DNA from: an uncultured Bacteroidota bacterium
Lineage (GTDB): Bacteria; Bacteroidota; Bacteroidia; Bacteroidales; 4484-276
Assembly: GCA_903930725.1 (NCBI GenBank)
Contig: CAIYZW010000454.1
Location: 1-5,235, forward strand
Length of the DNA: 5,235 nucleotides
Direction of reading: 5' to 3'
Under the pieces are notes generated by a model. The model worked only from the letters and a program-made list of their open reading frames with translations, did no database searches and was not told the DNA's origin. Position numbers and translations under genes: made by a program. Positions 1-5,235 of this stretch are shown here, piece by piece. The first letter of the stretch is position 1, and each line of letters opens with the position of its first letter.

Positions 1-2
1 TG

Positions 3-56
3 ATTATTGAAACTCCGGCAGCACACAGATTAATTGACCGTTACTTTAATAAATAA
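3..56 (+). CDS. 3' end of an upstream gene (partial, unidentified)
   Basis: The third forward frame is open from the window edge to a TAA at 54-56 and encodes a tail ending in AAHRLIDRYFNK. The other two forward frames hit stops within the first 33 bases. The reading is plausible because the next start codon follows after only five bases, which is operon-like spacing. The 17-18 residues available are too few to assign a family. The tight spacing to a small charged protein would suit a toxin-antitoxin style pair, but that is inference only. Confidence 0.5.
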   Translation: MIETPAAHRLIDRYFNK

Positions 57-61
57 AAACA

Positions 62-256
62 ATGGGACTAATCAGAGAACCAAAAAATGTTGAATTCTAT
101 GTTCTGGATAAACCCTGGACTGATGAGGAAAGAAAAGAGTTTAGTGCTTTTATCAAACTGCGAAAAGAGCAAAGGAAAAAGCGAAGCTCACGAAAAGCAA
201 TAACAAAACAACAAAAAGTTACTCATGAAAATTCAGTAATAACTAAAATTTTATGA
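62..256 (+). CDS. Small charged hypothetical protein, 64 aa
   Basis: The protein begins MGLIREPKNVEFYVLDKPWT and continues into a highly charged, probably helical stretch (about residues 20-45) rich in Lys, Arg and Glu. There is no signal peptide or membrane segment, so it is expected to be cytoplasmic. The opening, with a short beta-like segment followed by an acidic/basic helix, resembles small Bacteroidota proteins I remember as hypothetical and often next to toxin-antitoxin genes. I cannot name a family, and an antitoxin role is only a guess. It starts five bases after the preceding stop, and its TGA (254-256) overlaps the next ATG (253-255). No Shine-Dalgarno is visible; the leader is A-rich, as is usual in this phylum. 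The Lys/Gln/Thr-rich last 20 residues look less conserved in character and could be an altered C-terminus. Confidence 0.68.
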   Translation: MGLIREPKNVEFYVLDKPWTDEERKEFSAFIKLRKEQRKKRSSRKAITKQQKVTHENSVITKIL

Positions 257-1629
257 AAAAATCACTAAGTTTTTTATTCATAATCGCCTTTACTCTCCTA
301 TCATTCCAGATAAAGGCACAACAAGTCATCGCCACCGCAGGCGATTATTACGAAAGTGAAAACATCTCCCTTAGCTGGACGTTGGGCGAACCAGTCACCG
401 AAACATTTTCGGGTGGTGGTATCATCCTAACACAGGGTTTCCAGCAGCCTTACAGCTTTTACCTTCAGCAAATCCTGAACATCCCTGCCGGATGGAGTGG
501 CGTTTCAAGTTACATTGACCCAATGAACAAAGGCGTTGAAGGCATTTTTGCTCCCTATTCAGCCGACTTTATCATCCTCGCTTCGATGACCCAGTTCTAT
601 TATCCGGAAGCCGGCGTAAACACCATCGGCAACTGGAATTATGAAACCGGCTACAAAATCAAAACCGGAAATGAATTTGAAATAACGATGAAAGGCACAA
701 AAATCAGTGATCCTTCGCTTGATCTCACAGCAGGCTGGAACCTTATCCCGGTGCTATCGCCGACAAATGTGGATGTTACGGCACTGTTTTCGCCGGATAA
801 GCTGGTTATCGCCAAAGAAGTTGCCGGGAATAAACTCTACTGGCCACAATTTGACATCAACACCCTCGGCTATCTGGCGCCTGGAAAAGCTTATTTTGTG
901 TTGCTCTCATCAGCGGGGGTAGTGGATTACTCAGGGTTAAAGAACCTTTCGGTGAAAAACCTGTCAGGTTTTGGAAACCTGACAGGTTTGGACAGTCCCT
1001 GGCCACAACCAAACTTCACGGCTTCATCCCACGCCATCGCTTTTCCTGCGGAGGTTTTGGTGAATTCAGGAATTAAACCTGGCGATTTTATTGGAGTTTT
1101 CACTCCCGAAGGACTTTGCGCAGGCTTCACCGAAATAACCGATCTCACCTCAAACACAGCATTGGTGAGTTTTTCCAACGATGAAACGACTTTTGAAAAG
1201 GATGGTTTTGAGATTGGAGAAATGCTGCAATTCAAACTCTACCTGCCTGAGACCGACAAGGAAATCGAAATGGAAGTGGCTTTCAACCCGGCATTGCCAA
1301 ACATGGGATTATACGAAAACCAGGGTTTGTCGGTAGTAAAAAGTGTAACCATAAAACCAGCTGAAATACTTGAAAACGCTGAGATTACCTCCGAGATTTA
1401 TCCCAATCCGTCCCACGGAGATTTTTCCCTGACCATGAGTTCCTGGCCCGAAAATCTTCAAATCCAGTTGATGGATGCATCAGGCCGGATAATCAAAACT
1501 TTGAAACCTGGACCAAAACTCAATGGTTCGGCTTATGATTTCAACATGAGTGAGTTACCCAAAGGTGTTTATTTCCTAAAGTTGGTTGATCCAGGCTATC
1601 TCGAAATCAAAAAGATTGTGATTGATTAA
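253..1629 (+). CDS. Secreted protein with T9SS type A sorting domain and GW-type two-repeat domain
   Basis: Residues 1-22 form a Sec signal peptide (MKK, hydrophobic core, likely cleavage at KA/QQ). Residues 24-66 match a segment common at the N-terminus of Bacteroidota surface proteins (SWTLGEPVTET, LTQGFQQP). Residues 77-228 are two related half-repeats, each opening with GW and carrying a Y/W-P...NT(I/L) core. The same domain recurs in the downstream protein. Residues 255-366 resemble another extracellular domain frequent in this phylum (IPAEVLVN, GDFIGVF, CAGF, EKDGFEIGE). Residues 380-458 are a T9SS type A sorting domain, with YPNP at 383-386, GRIIKTL, LPKGVYFLKL and a terminal KKIVID. 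The protein should therefore cross the outer membrane by T9SS and be attached to the surface or released. No catalytic motif is visible, so an adhesive or structural role is only inferred. The ATG at 253 is chosen because it gives the signal peptide directly. It overlaps the preceding stop by 4 bases, with no Shine-Dalgarno. A palindromic element lies in frame at residues 235-246. Confidence 0.93.
   Translation: MKKSLSFLFIIAFTLLSFQIKAQQVIATAGDYYESENISLSWTLGEPVTETFSGGGIILTQGFQQPYSFYLQQILNIPAGWSGVSSYIDPMNKGVEGIFAPYSADFIILASMTQFYYPEAGVNTIGNWNYETGYKIKTGNEFEITMKGTKISDPSLDLTAGWNLIPVLSPTNVDVTALFSPDKLVIAKEVAGNKLYWPQFDINTLGYLAPGKAYFVLLSSAGVVDYSGLKNLSVKNLSGFGNLTGLDSPWPQPNFTASSHAIAFPAEVLVNSGIKPGDFIGVFTPEGLCAGFTEITDLTSNTALVSFSNDETTFEKDGFEIGEMLQFKLYLPETDKEIEMEVAFNPALPNMGLYENQGLSVVKSVTIKPAEILENAEITSEIYPNPSHGDFSLTMSSWPENLQIQLMDASGRIIKTLKPGPKLNGSAYDFNMSELPKGVYFLKLVDPGYLEIKKIVID
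481..936 (+). repeat. GW-type domain made of two half-repeats (first copy)
   Basis: This stretch encodes residues 77-228 of the 458-aa protein. Half A is about residues 78-148 (AGWSGVSSYI, IFAP, FIIL, YYPEAGVNTIGNW, GYKIKTG). Half B is about residues 159-228 (AGWNLIPVLSP, LFSP, LVIAKEV, LYWPQFDINTLGYL, KAYFVLL). The halves align along their length on GW, an aliphatic/Phe step, a hydrophobic II/VI pair, an aromatic-Pro, NT(I/L) and a final aromatic Y strand. The homologous domain is at 2184-2636. I recall similar segments in other Bacteroidota secreted proteins but know no named family. Confidence 0.75.
957..989. repeat. Perfect 15-bp inverted repeat, in frame inside a coding region
   Basis: The left arm AAACCTGTCAGGTTT (957-971) and right arm AAACCTGACAGGTTT (975-989) are exact reverse complements separated by TGG (972-974). 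Each arm is itself a 7-bp palindrome around one central base, so the arms are also direct repeats with a single mismatch. The 33 bases span a multiple of three and encode part of KNLSGFGNLTGL (residues 235-246) between two domains of the secreted protein. From memory, similar CCTGACAGG palindromes are interspersed in many Bacteroidota genomes. That it is an inserted mobile-type repeat here is inferred. Confidence 0.85.
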
Positions 1630-1654
1630 AAACGATTAGCCAGTCAAGAAAAAC

Positions 1655-1692
1655 AAAACCTCAAGGTACGAAAAGCCTTTGAGGTTTTTTTT
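1655..1692 (+). terminator. Intrinsic transcription terminator after the secreted-protein gene
   Basis: AAAACCTCAA (1655-1664) pairs exactly with TTGAGGTTTT (1679-1688). Two further G-C pairs (1665-1666 with 1676-1677) are possible past a single bulged T at 1678, closing a loop at 1667-1675. A run of eight T (1685-1692) follows the GC part of the stem. It lies about 25 bases after the TAA of the 458-aa gene, so transcription of the first unit very probably ends here, and the 1069-aa gene needs its own promoter. Confidence 0.88.
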
Positions 1693-1940
1693 ATGAGGCT
1701 AAAGCCAGGATTTTCAACACAAAGGTGCTAACAATTATCTTCATCAGGAGGTGACAGTTTTTTCACCTAAGCGAGGTATTTCCTACTTTAATTCTCCAAA
1801 AAATCTCCAATAAAAAAAATAAATCCAGAATGGCTTACATGTGTAGGGGTTTTTAATTGTAAATTTGTTCATCATAAATATATCTCATGGCTAACAGCAA
1901 ATCTTAATTTCTATAATTTCCAAAAAAAATCATATCCATT
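1693..1940. other. Intergenic region between terminator and large FISUMP gene
   Basis: No credible coding sequence is present. The stretch becomes AT-rich toward the start codon. It contains a short stem-loop at 1749-1768 (AGGTGA paired with TCACCT over an 8-base, T-rich loop) of unknown meaning, and a candidate promoter element at 1860-1867. The stem-loop is not followed by a T-run, so it does not look like a terminator. The last 20 bases before the ATG are A-rich with no Shine-Dalgarno, as expected for Bacteroidota. Confidence 0.6.
1860..1867 (+). promoter_or_regulatory. Candidate Bacteroidota -7 element (TAnnTTTG)
   Basis: TAAATTTG matches the TAnnTTTG consensus used by the primary sigma factor of Bacteroidota. 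It would give an untranslated leader of roughly 65-70 bases before the ATG at 1941. No good TTTG -33 box sits about 19-21 bases upstream; the nearest candidate is TTAC at 1835-1838. The call rests on one 8-base match in an AT-rich region. Confidence 0.4.
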
Positions 1941-4900
1941 ATGAAGAAAAATTTACGATTGTTCTCGGTCATCATTTGCTTGATGACAGTTTTCTTAACC
2001 AGTGAAATACTGGTAAATGCTCAGGTAGCACCAATTTCAGATGACCTGGCTTTAACCGGAGGCGACACTGGAATTATCCCCGGAGCAAACCCATCCTGCC
2101 TGATGGTAAATACCAATCTCCCGGATGATTCTAAAGGCAAGGGAAATTCCGCCAATGAAACAATCAACATGCAGGTTATTGTTGCTCCGCAAGGCTGGAG
2201 CGGGCTGTCGAGCTACATTAATCCCGACATCCCGGATATTGAAATGCTGTTTCAGCCCGTGCAGGATCAATTGATTATTCTTTATAACCAGCAAGGCATG
2301 TACAATCCATCGCAACAGATAAATACTTTGGAAAACTGGAATCCTTACTCAGGCTACATTGCCAAATTTAATCAGGAGACCAGCCTTAATATCACCGGTG
2401 AAGATATTCAAAATCGGACGATTAGTCTTACCGAAGGATGGAATCTGATACCTGTTTTATCAAAATACCCGGTGAATGTTGAAACATTTTTCGAAAATTA
2501 TGGGCTTTCGATAATCAGGGAAGCTGTGGGATGGAAACTCTATTGGCCCGAAATGAACATAAACACACTTGATGAACTCATGCCCGGTAGCGCCTATTAT
2601 GTGATGATGAACAGCCCGGCAGAAATCACTTTTCCTGATCCAGTCCCTCCGCTCTGGCAGTGTGGCGATGATCTTATTGATGTTAGAGACGGACAAACTT
2701 ACAATACAGTGATAATTGGTAACAATTGCTGGTTAGCCGAAAACCTGAATTATGGTACGATGGTGCCAGGTTATACCGTATTTACAAATAACGGAATCAT
2801 CGAAAAGAATTGTTACAACGACGACGAAGCCAACTGCGGTATTTACGGCGGTATTTACCAGTGGCAGGAGATGATGCAATACGATAATCAGGAGGGTTCG
2901 CAGGGAATTTGTATGGATGGATGGCATATTCCGACGGATGGCGAATTTACAGCGCTGGAAGATTATCTTGGCGGTACTTTGGTTGCCGGTGGAAATATGA
3001 AAGCCACCGGAACCATCCAGGAAGGAACCGGGCTTTGGTATGCCCCCAATGCCGGTGCAACCAACAACAGCGGTTTTACGGCATTGCCCGGTGGCTACCG
3101 CGATACTTACGGCTTATTTTGGGATATCGGTGGCTCAAGTGATTGGTGGTCGTCAACCGAATCGAGTCCTTACAGCGGGTGGCGACACTTGATTTACAGC
3201 TTCAGTGCTGAAACTTTCCGGTACAGCATGACAAAAGATTGTGGATTCTACGTGCGTTGTATCAGGGATTATACCGCCCCAACCAACCTGCCGCCGGAAA
3301 TTCCTTCTAACCCTTCACCAGAACAAGGCGCAACAAATCAACCTTTGGATATTTCACTTTCGTGGGAATGTTCCGACCCGGAAGGCGATCTGATAACTTA
3401 TGATTTGTATTTCGGTACGGTTGAATATCCACCTCTGTTTGCCACCGGATTAACTGAAAAAACATATCTCCCGGAAGCACTCGAATACACCAGAACATAC
3501 TTCTGGAAAATTGTAGCCAACGACGGGCACAACTCCACCGAAGGCCCTATTTGGAGCTTTGTTACCATTAACGACCCCGGAACCTTGCAATGTGGTGATC
3601 CTTTTACCGACTCACGCGATGGACACGAATACAATACCGTGCTAATTGGCGACCAATGCTGGATGGTCGAAAACCTGAATGTTGGCGAACAAATTTCCGG
3701 CTTCACTCAAATGACCAATAACGACATAATTGAAAAGTATTGCTACAACAACGATCCAGCCAATTGCGATATTTACGGCGGCCTTTACCAGTGGGACGAA
3801 ATGATGCTTTATACCACAACTCCAGGTACACAAGGAATTTGCCCAGACGGTGGATGGTATATACCAACAGATGAGGATTGGACTATGCTGACAACTTTTT
3901 TAGGTGGCGAAAGTGTTGCCGGAAATGATCTGAAAGAAACCGGAACCACCCATTGGGCATCTCCCAATGCCGATGCTACAAACAGCAGCGGTTTTACAGC
4001 GCTGCCTGGCGGCTACCAAAATGTTAGTGGATATTTTTGGAATCTGACTTATAACGGTAAGTGGTGGACTTCAAGCCAATATTCTGTTTCCATGTCGTAT
4101 TACCGTGAGATTTCCTATGATTTCCCATCTGTACAACGCAACAGTTATGGCAAATTTACCGGATTTTCGGTGCGTTGCATCAAAGGAGCAACCTCGGCTA
4201 ACCAGCCCCCCGAAATCCCATCTAATCCTTCACCGGAGCAAGGCGCAATAAACCGGTCTGTAAATATTTCACTTTCGTGGGAATGTTCCGACCCGGAAGG
4301 CGATCCGCTGACTTTCGATATTTATTTCGGTCTGGAAGACAATCCCCCGCTTATTGCCTCCGCACTTTCGGAACAATTATTTTATCAGGAATCACTCGAA
4401 TTTAATTCTACCTATTACTGGAAAATTGTTGCCCACGATGGTTACAATACCACCGAAGGCATTGTATGGAACTTTACCACTTTTGATGATCCCGCAAACT
4501 GGCAATGTGGCGAGCCTTTAATTGATTCCCGCGATGGGCAGGCATACAACACGGTGCAGATTAGCTCCCAGTGCTGGATGGCTCAAAATCTGAATGTTGG
4601 CGAACAAATTTCCGGCTCTATGCAAATGACCAATGACGGCGTAATCGAAAAATATTGTTACGAAAACAACTCAGCCAACTGCGATATTTACGGCGGCCTT
4701 TACCAATGGAACGAAATGATGCAATATCCTGTAACGCCAAGCTTAGATGGTATTTGTCCACCCGCCGGGGGATGGCATTTACCCACAGACGCAGAATTGA
4801 CTAACCTAACCAATTATTTAGGTGGCGAAAGTGTTGCAGGCGGCAACATGAAAGAAACAGGCAACACACACTGGAATTCGCCAAACACAGGAGCTACCAA

Positions 4901-5150
4901 CAGCAGTGGTTTTACGGCCTTACCCGGTGGCACCTGCACAGATGGCTTGTTTTACTCTATCGGCAACTACGGCTACTTCTGGTCGTCTGCCGAAATCAAT
5001 GCCGATAATTCCTGGTACAGAACACTCCACTACAAATCCACCAACATCAGCAGGTTTGATGACAACAAATCGCTCGGTTTCTCGGTACGTTGTGTCAGAG
5101 GAGAAAGTACACCGGCTAACCTGCCTTACCAGATTCCAGATGGTAATTAA
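1941..5150 (+). CDS. Large secreted protein with GW-type domain and three FISUMP domains, 1069 aa
   Basis: Residues 1-27 are a signal peptide (MKKN, hydrophobic core, likely cleavage at VNA/QV). Residues 28-80 are a polar linker. Residues 82-232 are a two-half-repeat GW domain homologous to that of the upstream protein (GWSGLSSYI; GWNLIPVLS; KLYWPEMNINTL). Three FISUMP domains (Fib_succ_major, TIGR02145-like) follow at about 239-443, 549-748 and 854-1053. Each has QCG, an RDG..YNTV segment, CW..(E/Q)NLN, ANC(G/D)IYGG, a GW(H/Y)(I/L)PTD-type motif, SGFTALPGG and VRC. Two Ig/FN3-like domains separate them (about 451-543 and 756-848, with NPSPEQGA, SLSWECSDPEGD and a Y(F/Y)WKIVA strand). FISUMP function is unknown; binding or structural roles are plausible. 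The protein ends 16 residues after the last FISUMP domain without a recognisable T9SS sorting tail, unlike its neighbour. The ATG is chosen because it starts the signal peptide. Its own promoter is expected, since a terminator lies upstream. Confidence 0.93.
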   Translation: MKKNLRLFSVIICLMTVFLTSEILVNAQVAPISDDLALTGGDTGIIPGANPSCLMVNTNLPDDSKGKGNSANETINMQVIVAPQGWSGLSSYINPDIPDIEMLFQPVQDQLIILYNQQGMYNPSQQINTLENWNPYSGYIAKFNQETSLNITGEDIQNRTISLTEGWNLIPVLSKYPVNVETFFENYGLSIIREAVGWKLYWPEMNINTLDELMPGSAYYVMMNSPAEITFPDPVPPLWQCGDDLIDVRDGQTYNTVIIGNNCWLAENLNYGTMVPGYTVFTNNGIIEKNCYNDDEANCGIYGGIYQWQEMMQYDNQEGSQGICMDGWHIPTDGEFTALEDYLGGTLVAGGNMKATGTIQEGTGLWYAPNAGATNNSGFTALPGGYRDTYGLFWDIGGSSDWWSSTESSPYSGWRHLIYSFSAETFRYSMTKDCGFYVRCIRDYTAPTNLPPEIPSNPSPEQGATNQPLDISLSWECSDPEGDLITYDLYFGTVEYPPLFATGLTEKTYLPEALEYTRTYFWKIVANDGHNSTEGPIWSFVTINDPGTLQCGDPFTDSRDGHEYNTVLIGDQCWMVENLNVGEQISGFTQMTNNDIIEKYCYNNDPANCDIYGGLYQWDEMMLYTTTPGTQGICPDGGWYIPTDEDWTMLTTFLGGESVAGNDLKETGTTHWASPNADATNSSGFTALPGGYQNVSGYFWNLTYNGKWWTSSQYSVSMSYYREISYDFPSVQRNSYGKFTGFSVRCIKGATSANQPPEIPSNPSPEQGAINRSVNISLSWECSDPEGDPLTFDIYFGLEDNPPLIASALSEQLFYQESLEFNSTYYWKIVAHDGYNTTEGIVWNFTTFDDPANWQCGEPLIDSRDGQAYNTVQISSQCWMAQNLNVGEQISGSMQMTNDGVIEKYCYENNSANCDIYGGLYQWNEMMQYPVTPSLDGICPPAGGWHLPTDAELTNLTNYLGGESVAGGNMKETGNTHWNSPNTGATNSSGFTALPGGTCTDGLFYSIGNYGYFWSSAEINADNSWYRTLHYKSTNISRFDDNKSLGFSVRCVRGESTPANLPYQIPDGN
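2184..2636 (+). repeat. GW-type domain made of two half-repeats (second copy)
   Basis: This encodes residues 82-232 of the 1069-aa protein. Half A is about residues 84-153 (GWSGLSSYINP, LFQP, LIIL, INTLENW, GYIAKF, ITG). Half B is about 165-232 (GWNLIPVLS, FFENY, SIIREAVG, LYWPEMNINTL, MPGSAYYVMM). It aligns over its whole length with 481-936. The most similar stretches are GWNLIPVLS, which is identical, and the LYWP...INTL core. Confidence 0.75.
2655..5099 (+). repeat. Tandem FISUMP / Ig-like array (three FISUMP, two Ig-like units)
   Basis: The array runs FISUMP1 (2655-3269), Ig-like 1 (3291-3569), FISUMP2 (3585-4184), Ig-like 2 (4206-4484) and FISUMP3 (4500-5099). The period is 930 bp from the first to the second QCG cysteine and 915 bp from the second to the third. 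Similarity persists at DNA level: a 42-base identical run occurs at 3349-3390 and 4264-4305 (Ig-like units), and a 28-base identical run at 3675-3702 and 4590-4617 (FISUMP2 and 3). This indicates fairly recent duplication or gene conversion within the gene. Confidence 0.9.
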
Positions 5151-5235
5151 TCAGCTTCGGGTGCAATGTGCCTATTGTGGTTCAAAATTTCTGTCAATTT
5201 TATTTTAGTAAGGTAGAATTAAACAATACCACCAA
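5151..5235. other. Downstream flank, no feature recognised
   Basis: These 85 bases after the TAA of the large gene contain no convincing hairpin with a T-run and no gene start with a supported product. A terminator, if present, lies beyond the window. Confidence 0.5.

Noticed and set aside
927..1235. 102-codon open frame on the minus strand
   Set aside because: It lies entirely inside the T9SS-tailed secreted-protein gene, opposite to well-supported domains, and its product shows no recognisable motif. It is open partly because of the palindromic element.
1697..1706. GGCTAAAGCC short inverted repeat just after the terminator
   Set aside because: A 4-bp stem with a 2-base loop is too short to be meaningful by itself, and it lies after the T-run that already ends transcription.
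1912..1917. TATAAT resembling a classical -10 box
   Set aside because: It is only 23 bases before the ATG, in AT-rich sequence, with no paired -35. The Bacteroidota primary sigma factor prefers TAnnTTTG, which is found at 1860-1867.
2052..3833. Several minus-strand and off-frame open stretches within the large gene
   Set aside because: They are shadows of the FISUMP and Ig-like coding sequence. Similar ones recur at repeat positions because the underlying DNA is repeated.
4935..5090. Variable repeat of a diversity-generating retroelement
   Set aside because: The Asn/Tyr/Ser-rich diverged segment is suggestive, but the window has no reverse transcriptase, no template repeat and no second copy with adenine-specific differences. 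It was kept only as a test under the FISUMP divergence finding.
4906..5208. 100-codon open frame on the + strand overlapping the end of the large gene
   Set aside because: It is out of frame with the conserved FISUMP3 domain and has no recognisable product. It also gives no T9SS tail, so it does not support a frameshift rescue of the C-terminus.
1..5235. CRISPR array, tRNA, rRNA or transposase
   Set aside because: No regularly spaced short repeats, no tRNA or rRNA signature, and no transposase-like open frame were seen on either strand.

Overview
The window looks like chromosomal DNA from a member of the Bacteroidota. The evidence is a secreted protein with a C-terminal type A sorting domain of the type IX secretion system (T9SS), a second secreted protein with three Fib_succ_major (FISUMP) domains, A-rich leaders without Shine-Dalgarno sequences, and a TAnnTTTG-type promoter element. 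The genus cannot be told from the sequence. All genes supported here lie on the + strand.

Layout. Positions 3-56 are the last codons of an upstream gene. Five bases later comes a small charged protein of 64 aa (62-256). Its stop overlaps the start of a 458-aa secreted protein by 4 bases (253-1629). That protein has a signal peptide, an N-terminal segment common in Bacteroidota surface proteins, a domain made of two GW-type half-repeats, a second conserved extracellular-type domain, and a T9SS sorting tail. A perfect 15-bp inverted repeat lies in frame between the last two domains. A clear intrinsic terminator (1655-1692) ends this unit. The rest of the gap to 1940 holds a weak stem-loop and a candidate promoter.

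The second unit is a 1069-aa secreted protein (1941-5150). After its signal peptide it carries the same GW-type two-repeat domain as its neighbour. It then alternates FISUMP, Ig/FN3-like, FISUMP, Ig/FN3-like and FISUMP, a tandem array with a period of about 915-930 bp. It stops soon after the third FISUMP domain and has no visible T9SS tail. Positions 5151-5235 show no gene or clear terminator.

The two large proteins share a homologous domain, so they are probably functionally related, perhaps surface or extracellular binding proteins. No enzyme active site is recognisable in either. The most notable points are the GW domain with internal two-fold repetition shared by adjacent genes, the uneven conservation among the FISUMP copies (conserved first halves, strongly diverged last thirds), the palindromic element in frame in a coding region, and the coupling of a small TA-like protein to a secreted protein.
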